A stretch of 64,000 nt of DNA from Ornithinibacillus gellani (GCF_003730295.1 NZ_QTSZ01000017.1:248001-312000), one strand, 5' to 3'; positions 1 to 7,310 are shown, counted from the first letter of the stretch. The notes: generated by a model from the sequence alone, not told the origin. Numbers and translations are program-made.

Positions 1-264
1 TGCCTCATGCAGTATATTCAGCTGTCTTTCAAGATTTTCCAGAAGCGCCTTGCCTTCTACCTCATCTATGAGTCCTAATCGAATTGCAAAATCAATTTCC
101 CTTGAAAGACCGAACATTTGCGTATCTAATACTTCTTCATATAATGGACATTGCGGCATCGTTAAGTTTTCAATCTGAACCTCTATTAACCGCAATATTT
201 TGTCAGCGTCAGCCTTAAGAAGGGCATAGGCTTTTTCTCGATGATCTACAGTCATCTCGGGCAT
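1..264 (-). CDS. ylaN: YlaN family protein (DUF1507/UPF0358), cut by window edge
   Basis: The reverse strand reads 88 codons from ATG at 264 to the left edge, so only the last few residues are missing (the family is about 90-95 aa). The conserved core is present: [29 protein letters not shown] and the stretch ending RLGLID. GGAGGGG at 274-280 lies 9-10 nt upstream of the start. YlaN is a small cytosolic protein linked in Bacillus and Staphylococcus to iron homeostasis through the Fur repressor. In Bacillus it lies beside ylaL and ftsW, and ylaL follows here, so synteny supports the call. Nothing odd apart from the truncation. Confidence 0.93.
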   Translation of the reverse strand, partial: MPEMTVDHREKAYALLKADADKILRLIEVQIENLTMPQCPLYEEVLDTQMFGLSREIDFAIRLGLIDEVEGKALLENLERQLNILHEA

Positions 265-648
265 CAATAGTATCCCCTCCATTTTGAAAAACAGGGTTTA
301 CCGTTGCTATACAACGTATAACCTGATCCTTTATTTTCCCAAAGTATTTCTTCTATATAATATTATCGTCTGGACAAGGAAAATGCAAATGAAATTCGTG
401 TTTTATACATCGATCCATCTATTTTTTACTCCAAGTCATAAAAAATGTTAGAAAACAAGCAAATCACCTATTACAGCGCATTTGTTGAATAATCATGATT
501 GTCCTATATTTATTGTATGGCATTTGTATCGTGGATAGACATCATCCCATTATTTTGTTTCCATCACACATGTACAGAATGAAAATCGTGAAAAATAATC
601 GCTTCTCTGCTATTCTTAAACAGATAGATATGGAAAGGTGGATAAAGA
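265..648. other. Intergenic region, ylaN/ylaL divergent promoters
   Basis: This 384-bp AT-rich gap separates two divergent genes and must carry both promoters. I see no hairpin, riboswitch or convincing small gene. A 73-codon open frame at 495-716 overlaps the start of ylaL and has no ribosome binding site. Confidence 0.5.
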
Positions 649-1134
649 ATGATTGTACCAATAACAGGAAAAGTTACATACTCCATTACAATGGATCCAA
701 CCGTATGGATATTTGATGATCGAAAAATTATCCTGGAGGATGCATTTATTAAAAAGGATACACCTCAAGAACAAGATGAATTAGAAAAGGCTGCAGAACG
801 CTTTAATCAAGAGATTTATCAGCAAAAAATTAAGCCACCTGTAAATAAAAGCATCTCACGCTTTGAACGTGAAAACATTTTAAAACATTCCTATGTCATG
901 CCCATTGAAGACTTTTTAGGTCACGCAGAACCAGATTCAGATGCTCAAAAAGCAGTCTTGAAAACCAGTCAAGGGGAGGTAGAAATACCATTACAGGATT
1001 TACAGGCGAGCTATCTTTTGTTTGCCATTGATGGTAAGCCGGTTACTGACGAGGGCCCTGTTCAGCTATATTATCGTGATGGTACGAATAAAGAAAATCC
1101 AATTAAAGGAATAAGTAAAATAGAAATCATATAA
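649..1134 (+). CDS. ylaL: YlaL-like conserved hypothetical protein
   Basis: A 161-aa soluble protein with no signal peptide or membrane segment. It starts MIVPITGKVTYSITMDPTVW, followed by an acidic helical middle and a C-terminal half ending KGISKIEII. GGTGGATAAAGA precedes the ATG at 649, which decides this start. Its place between ylaN and ylaJ matches B. subtilis ylaL, and the N-terminal sequence fits that family as I remember it. The function is unknown. A separate transcript is likely, because a candidate forespore promoter lies before the next gene. Confidence 0.75.
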   Translation: MIVPITGKVTYSITMDPTVWIFDDRKIILEDAFIKKDTPQEQDELEKAAERFNQEIYQQKIKPPVNKSISRFERENILKHSYVMPIEDFLGHAEPDSDAQKAVLKTSQGEVEIPLQDLQASYLLFAIDGKPVTDEGPVQLYYRDGTNKENPIKGISKIEII

Positions 1135-1169
1135 TCAAACGCTGATTCACAATTAAAAAATGGTTTACT

Positions 1170-1198
1170 GCATATTTTGGCATAATCTCCTCAAAATA
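1170..1198 (+). promoter_or_regulatory. Candidate SigG/SigF forespore promoter of ylaJ
   Basis: GCATA at 1170-1174, a 17-nt spacer, then CAAAATA at 1192-1198. The -35 fits the forespore consensus and the -10 matches CATWHTA at six of seven positions. It sits 35 bp before ylaJ, a gene whose family is forespore-expressed. Pattern match only. Confidence 0.45.
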
Positions 1199-1232
1199 AG
1201 GTAGAGAAGTTACCTTTAGGAGGTTATGCCAA

Positions 1233-1835
1233 ATGCAACTACGATCCATCCTCATCGTTCTCGGCATTTTTATACTAGCAGGCTGTCAGCAGGACAATCG
1301 CGAAAATGCATTGGAAGAGAAATCCGCATCTGATCGAATCATTCACGTAGAAAACACCAATCAAACACAGCTTAAAAACTATTCCAACTCTGAAATTGCC
1401 AACCATCTGTCCAATGTTGCAGCATCTGTACCTGATGTTCATGGAGCGGCAGCAATTGTAGCTGGACCCTATGCAGTGGTTGGGATTGATGTAGATCAGG
1501 ACCTTGACCGAACTAGGGTTGGAACACTGAAGTATTCTGTTTCTGAGGCACTAAGTCACGACCCATATGGCAAAACAGCAGTTGTTGTTGCCGACGGGGA
1601 TGTTTTGAAAAGAATTCGTGATATGAATGATAAAATAAAACAAGGCTATCCTGTCCAGGCAGTTGTTGATGAATTAGCAGCAATTGTAGGGCGTTATATG
1701 CCTTACCTTCCTCCACCAGAAGATCAACCTAAGGATTCTGATCAAAATAAAGATGTCCTACCAAAAGATGAGGAAAAAGAATTGGATGACATTCAAGAGA
1801 AACAGTCTAATGATATGATGAACAAAAAAGAATAA
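1233..1835 (+). CDS. ylaJ: YhcN/YlaJ family sporulation lipoprotein
   Basis: A 200-aa lipoprotein. The signal peptide MQLRSILIVLGIFILAGC ends in the lipobox LAGC, so the mature protein is tethered to a membrane (the spore inner membrane in this family). A YhcN/YlaJ domain follows, including AAAIVAGPYAVVGIDVDQD and a helical LKRIRDMNDKIKQGYP segment. The C-terminus (about residues 165-200) is a low-complexity charged tail rich in D, K and E. GGAGG lies 9 nt before the ATG. YhcN/YlaJ lipoproteins influence spore germination in Bacillus. A second family member lies at 47329 in the sporulation island. Confidence 0.9.
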   Translation: MQLRSILIVLGIFILAGCQQDNRENALEEKSASDRIIHVENTNQTQLKNYSNSEIANHLSNVAASVPDVHGAAAIVAGPYAVVGIDVDQDLDRTRVGTLKYSVSEALSHDPYGKTAVVVADGDVLKRIRDMNDKIKQGYPVQAVVDELAAIVGRYMPYLPPPEDQPKDSDQNKDVLPKDEEKELDDIQEKQSNDMMNKKE

Positions 1836-2249
1836 ATAAAAAAACCCCCTGGCAATATGCTAGGAGCGATGATTCATGACTGAAACAATACTAATTTTAT
1901 CGTATTAAGAAGCAAACATTTTATAACTAGAATACCCCTCCGGGAATATACTTTATATTTATCATTACGGGTACAAGAAAGACAGCGCAGTCCTAGGACG
2001 TTACGATTTAATAGTCTGCCTACCACAGCTTTTACCTTGAGGGGTCTTCTTATATAGCTCTTAACACCCACATGATAGGGCTTCTACGAAAGCGGTGCAC
2101 TTGCAGAGAAAGTGCTCTGCTTTTTCAATGGGCCCGCCTATGTTCCCGAAGCTGATTCATGTTATTGTTCGACTCTCCAACTAATCATGATAGTTATGTC
2201 CCGACACCATAATCAACAATCAATGAATTCGCCGCAATAAATATGTTTT
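1836..2249. other. Gene-free block between ylaJ and the sigma locus
   Basis: These 414 bp carry no supportable gene. Just after ylaJ is the sequence AAAAAAACCCCCTGGC, which looks like half of a terminator whose other arm is missing. A short inverted repeat (GCAGAGAAAGTGCTCTGC, 2104-2121) lies further on. The base composition is richer in GC than the flanks. In B. subtilis ylaJ and ylaI are adjacent, so this may be the edge of the segment that brought in the sigma locus. Confidence 0.4.
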
Positions 2250-3536
2250 TTAATTTGATAATCCTGTTAAATCAATCGAGTTAGCAACTTTCATAATTTC
2301 TTCTTTTTCAATTCCATGGGTTGATAATGTAATAAAATAATTTTCAGTTACAATATGAAGTGTACTGTAGTATGAAGAATCATTTTCTAATAACAGGAAA
2401 GCGGGATTCCCATTCACAATCATCTCCACCGGTTTTTCATTTGGATACATGACGTGCTTCACGTGATTAATAGCATCTACTCCTTCACCTATTTCACTTT
2501 GTGTGAAATGGAGGTAAAATGAACTGTTTCCATCGTATTTAACCTCAGCCGTTTTTGTGCCTTCTGGATGTTTTATAATTATAAATTGGGAAGTTGTATT
2601 CATCTGACTCGGTGTATACGTTGGGAGCCTTAGATCTATTTCCCTCAACATTTCCTCTTTTGACACGAATCTTCTATCCGCATTTATGGCATTGTCTTTA
2701 TCACCCTCTTTAGGTTGCTCATTACCATCCTCAGTAATAACATTATTTTGTGATTGGTTATGATTGAAGTAAGTGCTACTTTCATCAAGTAAATTATTAG
2801 ATAATATAAATTTATAACCCAACAAAAGAAAGACAAGGAGTATACCAACACTTGAGGCATATTTAAGATTATTGTATTTACTGGATTTTTGGTCCATCTT
2901 TTTAATACTACAAGATACCCGATACTGCAGATTACTTTTATTTTCCTGTTTCCAAATAATATTTTGATTTAAATCTTTTAGAGAACGATCAAAAATAACA
3001 TCTTCAGGTGATCGTTTTTTCTCATACGTAAATCCCTCCTTAACAAGTTCTTTTTCCAACGCTGGGATTGCCCTATAAAGCGTTGTTTTAACCTTGTTAT
3101 CCGACCATTTTAAAATTGTACTGGTCTCCTTAATACTAAAATTCTTTATTTTTCTTAAGATAATAACTTCACGATATGTACTTTTAAGCCTTCCCAATGC
3201 TTTGTACAACTCTCTTGAATTCTCCCTAATCGCTACGATATCTTCAGGTAAAGGGTCATTCTCAGCCTTTGTATGAAAAAAGTTTTTAAACACGATTAAT
3301 GTTTTTTGTTTCCGTATAAAGTCTATTGTGATATTATGCGCTATACGGTAGAGCCAGGTTTTTGGTTTTGACTTTCCTTTATATGAACTATAACTTTTAT
3401 AAGCTTTTATAAAGGTATCATGTGTTAAATCTTCCGCTTGTTGATAATCACGTATCATCATAAGGACGTACTTGAAAATGGATTCACTATATTGTTGATA
3501 CCAATCTGTAATGACATCACTTGTATTTACCGACAA
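2250..3536 (-). CDS. SigX-like ECF sigma factor fused to membrane anti-sigma-like domain
   Basis: One 428-codon frame holds two proteins normally separate. Residues 1-174 are an ECF sigma factor: region 2 (DYQQAEDLTHDTFIKAY, KTWLYRIAHNITIDFIRKQ) and region 4 (YREVIILRKIKNFSIKETS, then the DNA-binding DNKVKTTLYRAI). The LPEDIVAIREN/KVKTT pattern resembles SigX. From residue 175 it reads as a typical anti-sigma partner: charged cytosolic part, one membrane segment (about 228-248, SVGILLVFLLLGYKFIL), a polar linker and an extracytoplasmic DUF4367-like domain ending in IEKEEIMKVANSI. The start is TTG at 3536 behind AAAGGAGGTG. The junction lies on an A6 run with an unused internal ribosome binding site, so one base may have been lost (see findings). 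The locus interrupts ylaJ-ylaI synteny. Confidence 0.85.
   Translation of the reverse strand: MSVNTSDVITDWYQQYSESIFKYVLMMIRDYQQAEDLTHDTFIKAYKSYSSYKGKSKPKTWLYRIAHNITIDFIRKQKTLIVFKNFFHTKAENDPLPEDIVAIRENSRELYKALGRLKSTYREVIILRKIKNFSIKETSTILKWSDNKVKTTLYRAIPALEKELVKEGFTYEKKRSPEDVIFDRSLKDLNQNIIWKQENKSNLQYRVSCSIKKMDQKSSKYNNLKYASSVGILLVFLLLGYKFILSNNLLDESSTYFNHNQSQNNVITEDGNEQPKEGDKDNAINADRRFVSKEEMLREIDLRLPTYTPSQMNTTSQFIIIKHPEGTKTAEVKYDGNSSFYLHFTQSEIGEGVDAINHVKHVMYPNEKPVEMIVNGNPAFLLLENDSSYYSTLHIVTENYFITLSTHGIEKEEIMKVANSIDLTGLSN
3023..3041 (-). promoter_or_regulatory. Internal RBS and ATG of the latent anti-sigma gene
   Basis: Read on the minus strand, AAGGAGGG (3041-3034), 8 nt, then ATG (3025-3023). 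This is an ideal start region in the middle of the fused frame, but the ATG is one base out of register with the downstream anti-sigma frame and reaches a stop after 15 codons. With seven instead of six A residues at 3015-3020 it would open the complete anti-sigma gene (starting MRKKRSPED). Confidence 0.75.
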
Positions 3537-3569
3537 AACAACACCTCCTTTTTAGCATGTCATTATATA

Positions 3570-3595
3570 GACGTATATTCTTTTAAAAAGTCACA
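3570..3595 (-). promoter_or_regulatory. Candidate ECF-type autoregulatory promoter
   Basis: On the minus strand, TGTGAC (3595-3590), 16 nt, CGTC (3573-3570), about 34 bp before the sigma start. It matches the ECF pattern TGTAAC-N16/17-CGWC at all but one -35 base. Self-transcription is the rule for SigX-type factors, which supports this reading. Confidence 0.55.
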
Positions 3596-3745
3596 CCTAT
3601 TTTCCACTTCTTTTAAAGTAAATCGAACTTTTATAAAAATCACCCTAATTATTTACTATACTAGCTACACACAAAAAAAAAGATACATGCCCCTCAGTGA
3701 GCACATATCTTCTTGCATACGTTTGTCTTCATGTTTATGTTCCAA

Positions 3746-3997
3746 TTAGCTATACTGTTCTTCTCCATCATTTGCTTTATGCTTTGTATAATATTGAACC
3801 CCGAATTGCGAGCCTTCCGAGACCATTTTGGCATTTTCCAATTGCGCTAAGTCGGTTGCCTCTGATTGATCTGGGGCACCAGCATTTTCAAATGTAGAGT
3901 TATTATTTACATCTTGTTTTTTACTTTTATTATATAAATAGCCTGCAACACTTGCTCCAACTGCTCCTGCAATAGGAAGTAACAACCTTTTTTTCAT
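3746..3997 (-). CDS. Small membrane-anchored hypothetical protein
   Basis: An 83-aa protein starting at the MKKRLLLPIAGAVGASVAGY segment (ATG at 3997; an ATG three codons earlier at 4006 is also possible). Two basic residues and one glycine/alanine-rich helix make an N-terminal membrane anchor. The rest is polar and acidic (NNNSTFENAGAPDQSEATDL, ending EEQYS). I do not recognise a family. The topology, with the tail outside or in the forespore, resembles many small Bacillus sporulation or envelope proteins, but this is inference. It is transcribed on its own, convergent with nothing. Confidence 0.55.
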   Translation of the reverse strand: MKKRLLLPIAGAVGASVAGYLYNKSKKQDVNNNSTFENAGAPDQSEATDLAQLENAKMVSEGSQFGVQYYTKHKANDGEEQYS

Positions 3998-4125
3998 GTT
4001 AACCATCCTTTCTTATATTACGTATATTTCCCTTCTTTATTTGAATAAAACATACTCTTCTTTCCATTTCACCACTTTTTTTGATATAGTAAAAAAACAT
4101 AGGTTAGATATTTGAGGTGAACAAT

Positions 4126-4326
4126 ATGCAAGTGAAATGTGTACTTTGCGATAAAATAGAAAGCTTGGACGATGACTGCCCGGAAGCAAAGCGTTTGCGT
4201 AACCGGCGAATAAATATGTATATTTGTGCAGATTGTTATCATCGCATTGAAAAGAGAACAAATGAACGCCACCAAACAGGTAACTTTCATCTGTATAAAG
4301 AAAAAAAGTCCAACGATCTCATTTAA
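4126..4326 (+). CDS. ylaI: YlaI-like zinc-ribbon protein (DUF2197)
   Basis: A 66-aa protein, MQVKCVLCDKIESLDDDC, with two Cys pairs (CVLC and CADC) flanking the conserved AKRLRNRRINMYIC segment, as in YlaI/DUF2197. The four cysteines probably bind zinc. GAGGTG at 4113-4118 sets the start at ATG 4126 rather than the in-frame GTG at 4117. It belongs to the yla block and ends at a shared terminator with ylaH. Function unknown. Confidence 0.87.
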   Translation: MQVKCVLCDKIESLDDDCPEAKRLRNRRINMYICADCYHRIEKRTNERHQTGNFHLYKEKKSNDLI

Positions 4327-4342
4327 TCATTAAGAAAGAACA

Positions 4343-4372
4343 AAAGACCTCGCTTTTTAGCGAGGTCTTTTT
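4343..4372. terminator. Bidirectional terminator between ylaI and ylaH
   Basis: AAGACCTCGC-TTTTTA-GCGAGGTCTT, a perfect 10-bp stem with A and T tracts on the two sides. It can serve both convergent genes. Confidence 0.9.
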
Positions 4373-4689
4373 TATGCTTCATTTGATTTATTTCTTTCTT
4401 TACGCTGTTGATGTAGTCGAAAACGGTATATGGCCAGTACAATTGCAATGATTACCAGACTTTCTGTAATCGGTAAGCCAAAAATACTGAAAATCGTTAA
4501 AATATACGTACCAACTGCCAGCATGATATACACGAAAACATCTTTTAGTAGTGGTAATTTCCGGGCAAATCCCAGCTTATAGGAGATAGCACCAAAGATT
4601 AAATTCAGCCCAAATAAAATCCAAAAAACATGGTCTGTTCCGAAATGATTAATAATGTAATCCATAAAAAAACTAAATTTATTTGTCAT
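4372..4689 (-). CDS. ylaH: YlaH-like membrane protein
   Basis: A 105-aa protein with three hydrophobic segments (VFWILFGLNLIFGAISYKLG, VFVYIMLAVGTYILTIFSIF, ITESLVIIAIVLAIYRFRLH) and a basic C-terminal tail (HQQRKERNKSNEA). This matches the YlaH-like family in length, topology and position next to ylaI. Function unknown. In B. subtilis typA precedes ylaH, but here the upstream 425 bp contain only repeat elements and then ylaF. Confidence 0.85.
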   Translation of the reverse strand: MTNKFSFFMDYIINHFGTDHVFWILFGLNLIFGAISYKLGFARKLPLLKDVFVYIMLAVGTYILTIFSIFGLPITESLVIIAIVLAIYRFRLHQQRKERNKSNEA

Positions 4690-4752
4690 TTATTTCCCCC
4701 GCAATTTTGATCAGTTCCTATGTATAAAATATCCCTAACACCAATTTATCTC

Positions 4753-4910
4753 GATAAAGTGAAACTTCAATCAGTGGGGATTTTGCACTTCCCCACTGAT
4801 TGTTAGTTGAACCAATCAGGCCTTTACTGGCTGTTGCCCCCACTTACTATTCTTGTGATTAACAAAAATTCTTGATGTGAGGGGCTTATAGCCAGTTAAT
4901 CTGTGATAAA
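4753..4910 (+). repeat. Dispersed structured repeat, copy A (full length)
   Basis: About 158 bp bounded by GATAAA at both ends. It opens GTGAAACTTC, then a perfect 12-bp hairpin (CAATCAGTGGGG/CCCCACTGATTG), GTTAGTTGAACCAATCAGG, and a second long stem joining ACTGGCT (4815-4821) to AGCCAGT (4890-4896) with inner GCCCC/GGGGC pairing. Same family as 35619-35775 and 36463-36627. Confidence 0.85.
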
Positions 4911-5003
4911 GTGAAACTTCTATCAGTGGGGGTTTTTGCACTTTCCCCCACTGATTGTTAGTTGAACCATTCAGGCCTTTACTGGCTGTTTATCTGTGAT
5001 AAA
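4905..5003 (+). repeat. Dispersed structured repeat, copy B (tandem, internal deletion)
   Basis: It directly follows copy A, sharing GATAAA. The first hairpin is kept with one extra G and one extra matching C, but the 3' stem arm is missing: the sequence goes from GGCTGTT straight to TATCTGTGATAAA. The deletion junction lies at a GTT shared by both sides. Confidence 0.8.
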
Positions 5004-5113
5004 ATCCATATCTATAATACTAAACTTTTATATTCCATGCCAGTATATGTATCCTTTGAACATCATAAATAAATGGTATATACTTAGCTTTGGAATAAAC
5101 GAGGTGCTTACAG

Positions 5114-5281
5114 ATGAAAAATATTAACTTTCCAATGCTTTTCTTAGCTATTTTGGTTATAGCAATGTTTGTAGCAGTAGGAATTGCCATTTCCTATCAA
5201 AACATATGGCTGATTATATTATTTATTGTATTGGGTTTTGGATTTATGGGCTATGGAATTTCTTTAAAAAAGAAAAAGTGA
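5114..5281 (+). CDS. ylaF: YlaF-like small membrane protein (DUF5325)
   Basis: A 55-aa protein beginning MKNINFPMLFLAILVIAMF, with two membrane helices (about 6-27 and 31-50) and a KKKK C-terminus. GAGGTG at 5101-5106 lies 7 nt before the ATG. Size, topology and position in the yla block fit YlaF/DUF5325. In B. subtilis it neighbours typA, which is absent here. It ends inside a bidirectional terminator shared with suhB. Function unknown. Confidence 0.8.
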   Translation: MKNINFPMLFLAILVIAMFVAVGIAISYQNIWLIILFIVLGFGFMGYGISLKKKK

Positions 5282-5307
5282 CTCCAATATAAAAGGGTCA
5301 CTTTTTT
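5274..5307. terminator. Bidirectional terminator between ylaF and suhB
   Basis: AAAAGTGAC-(14-nt loop)-GTCACTTTT hairpin with flanking A and T runs. It overlaps the ends of both convergent genes. Confidence 0.85.
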
Positions 5308-6107
5308 GCTTTGATAAAATATTCTTCAATTAGCTGTTGATGAATATTCGGATGACTGACAAGTATAGAACCACTTTGCAACATATCCACCGCATTTCCT
5401 GTGAGATTAGTGGTTAAGCCCCCTACCTCATGTACGATAATCATGCCAGCTGCGAAATCCCATGGTGATAATCGCATTACTGCATATCCATCTAAAATGC
5501 CTTCCGCTACATAAGCGAACTCAATTGCGGCTGACCCATAGGTTCTTACACCTCTAATTTTCTTGACGAGCTGGTGCATTACTTGCTCATCCAATAAGCG
5601 ATTCGGGCACAGCATGTAGTGGTTCATTCCAAGCACCGTTGTTTCCAAGGTTACATCGGGTTTTAACTGTGGAAGTTTCTCTCCATTACGGTACGCACCT
5701 TCATCTCTTAAAGCATGATACAATACATCATTCATCACATCATATATGAGACCAATTTCCCCAACCGCATCCTGATAAATACCAACCGATATAGCAAAAT
5801 TTCTTTTTTGATGTACGAAATTCATTGTTCCGTCAATCGGATCAATAATCCAGGTGACACCCGTAAGCTCTTTTACATCATCTCCATACCCTTCTTCTCC
5901 CAATAACTGGTGATCCGGATAATGTTGATGAATACGTTCTACAAAAAACTGTTCTGTTTTCTTATCTACTGAAGTCACTAGATCATTTGCATTTGATTTT
6001 GTATCAATTTCCATTGGTTGAATCATTTGGGTACGGATATTGGCACCTGCTTCAAGTACCCATTGCTTCGCTTGTTGAAAAAGCTCATTTCTGCTACTTG
6101 TATTCAT
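5298..6107 (-). CDS. suhB: Inositol-1-monophosphatase family protein (YktC/SuhB)
   Basis: A 269-aa enzyme of the Mg2+-dependent inositol monophosphatase family. Metal-binding motifs are intact: GEEGYG (Glu ligand), WIIDPIDGTMNFVH, and SPWDFAAGMIIVHEVGG near residues 215-231. Expected activity is dephosphorylation of inositol phosphate or related sugar phosphates in the cytosol. B. subtilis YktC is the positional counterpart. The ATG at 6107 has GGAGGAACGAAG upstream. It is probably co-transcribed with nothing downstream, because a terminator follows. Confidence 0.92.
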   Translation of the reverse strand: MNTSSRNELFQQAKQWVLEAGANIRTQMIQPMEIDTKSNANDLVTSVDKKTEQFFVERIHQHYPDHQLLGEEGYGDDVKELTGVTWIIDPIDGTMNFVHQKRNFAISVGIYQDAVGEIGLIYDVMNDVLYHALRDEGAYRNGEKLPQLKPDVTLETTVLGMNHYMLCPNRLLDEQVMHQLVKKIRGVRTYGSAAIEFAYVAEGILDGYAVMRLSPWDFAAGMIIVHEVGGLTTNLTGNAVDMLQSGSILVSHPNIHQQLIEEYFIKAKK

Positions 6108-6177
6108 CTTCGTTCCTCCAATTAATATGTATCCACTTCCTATCTATCGTATCAAATGAGAGGAGAAAAAAATAATA

Positions 6178-6238
6178 AATGACCTCGAGCATGTTCTTTA
6201 ATTGCATAAGCAATTAAATGGATACCGAGATCATTCCT
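6178..6238 (-). terminator. Terminator after the YkzI-like gene
   Basis: A long interrupted stem (ATGATCTCGG.. with ..CTCGAGGTCAT, inner TTTAATTGC/GCAATTAAA) followed on the minus strand by TTATTATTTTTTT. It lies directly after the stop at 6241. Confidence 0.75.
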
Positions 6239-6240
6239 GT

Positions 6241-6432
6241 TTATTCCGCATCAATTTTTATTAACTGCTTTCTTAGTCCTTCCAAGCGTTCCTTTGTCTT
6301 AATAATCATAACCGTGTCATTCTCCTGCAGTGCATCATATAGGGTTAATAACTCATAGTCGATTTCCATACGAATAACAGGAAGCTTTTCCTGCAATTCT
6401 TTTTGTCTAAGTGCCTCCATCACATATTTCAT
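6241..6432 (-). CDS. Small conserved hypothetical (positional YkzI counterpart)
   Basis: A 63-aa soluble, helical and highly charged protein (start MKYVMEALRQKELQEKLPV, middle MEIDYELLTLYDALQENDTV, end LRKQLIKIDAE). No domain recognised. In B. subtilis a gene of this size, ykzI, lies between yktB and yktC, the same place as here, so orthology is likely from position. The start ATG at 6432 lacks a strong Shine-Dalgarno sequence (AAAGGGTGTGTAGTAA precedes it). Probably a separate short transcript ending at the adjacent terminator. Confidence 0.65.
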   Translation of the reverse strand: MKYVMEALRQKELQEKLPVIRMEIDYELLTLYDALQENDTVMIIKTKERLEGLRKQLIKIDAE

Positions 6433-6692
6433 TTACTACACACCCTTTACGGTAAATTTTATAGACAATTCGCTTCCAACTTCCTTTTGCCATTACCTTT
6501 TACCATTAGTTTATGTTGATGTATGTTTTTCGTTCAGCCTGTTTCTAATGTTACTGATTTATTTACATACGATACCCAAATAATCATTATTTTAAACCAA
6601 AAATTACAATCGCTCTGCTTGACGAGTGGGGTGTACATATCGAATAATAAAAGAGTATGCATGATAAGCAATGATGGAAAGGTCGGTTAAAC

Positions 6693-7310
6693 ATGAAAGG
6701 ATTTAGTCAAAAAGATTTCGATACATTTCTTATTGATGGCTTAGAGGCTAGAATGACAGCCATTCAAGAAAGAATTCAGCCAAAGTTTCAAGCAATTGGT
6801 AATGAATTAGTAGATGATTTATCTGCTCATTTAGGTAATGAGGTTTATTTACATATAGCGAAGCATGCCAGAAGAACGGTTAATCCGCCGAATGATACAT
6901 GGCTTGCAATTGCTGATAATAAACGTGGCTATAAAAAGCACCCACATTTTCAAGTAGGGTTGTTTGATGACCATCTTTTCATCTGGTTAGCCCTCATCTA
7001 TGAATTGGATGGAAAAGAAAAGATTGCAGCATCATATTTAAAGGATATCAATCAATTAAAACAATTACCTGAGGATTTCGTCGTTTCTTTGGATCATATG
7101 AAAAAAGACTCCATTTCAATTGGCGACTTGGCGGAAAAGCACTTCATACGTTTTCGTGACGTAAAAAAGGCTGAATTTCTAATTGGACGTCATCTCCAAT
7201 CAGATGATAAGAGAACGAAAAACGGTGAATTATTAATGGAAACCATCAAGGATACGTTCCATACACTCATCCCACTTTATCAACAGGCTATGCAGGTAAG
7301 AAACCAATAA
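6693..7310 (+). CDS. yktB: YktB family protein (DUF1054/UPF0637)
   Basis: A 205-aa soluble protein opening MKGFSQKDFDTFLIDGLEAR with the family motifs HVAKHARRTVNPPNDTW-like (here HIAKHARRTVNPPND) and HFQVGLFDDHLFIWLALI. The length equals the family norm. GGAAAGGTCGG precedes the ATG at 6693. TTGACG-N18-AATAAT at 6619-6648 may be its promoter. It lies between the YkzI-like gene and yktA in the same divergent arrangement expected for the ykt block. Structure known in the family, function unknown. Confidence 0.92.
   Translation: MKGFSQKDFDTFLIDGLEARMTAIQERIQPKFQAIGNELVDDLSAHLGNEVYLHIAKHARRTVNPPNDTWLAIADNKRGYKKHPHFQVGLFDDHLFIWLALIYELDGKEKIAASYLKDINQLKQLPEDFVVSLDHMKKDSISIGDLAEKHFIRFRDVKKAEFLIGRHLQSDDKRTKNGELLMETIKDTFHTLIPLYQQAMQVRNQ

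Noticed and set aside
495-716. 73-codon plus-strand frame before ylaL
   Set aside because: No ribosome binding site and it overlaps the well-supported ylaL start in another frame.
1874-2071. 65-codon minus-strand frame between ylaJ and the sigma locus
   Set aside because: No start signal, odd composition (Arg/Cys-rich) and no family; treated as non-coding.
4753-5003. Could the tandem repeats be a CRISPR array?
   Set aside because: Units are about 160 bp with internal hairpins and no regular short repeats with unique spacers, and no cas genes are near.
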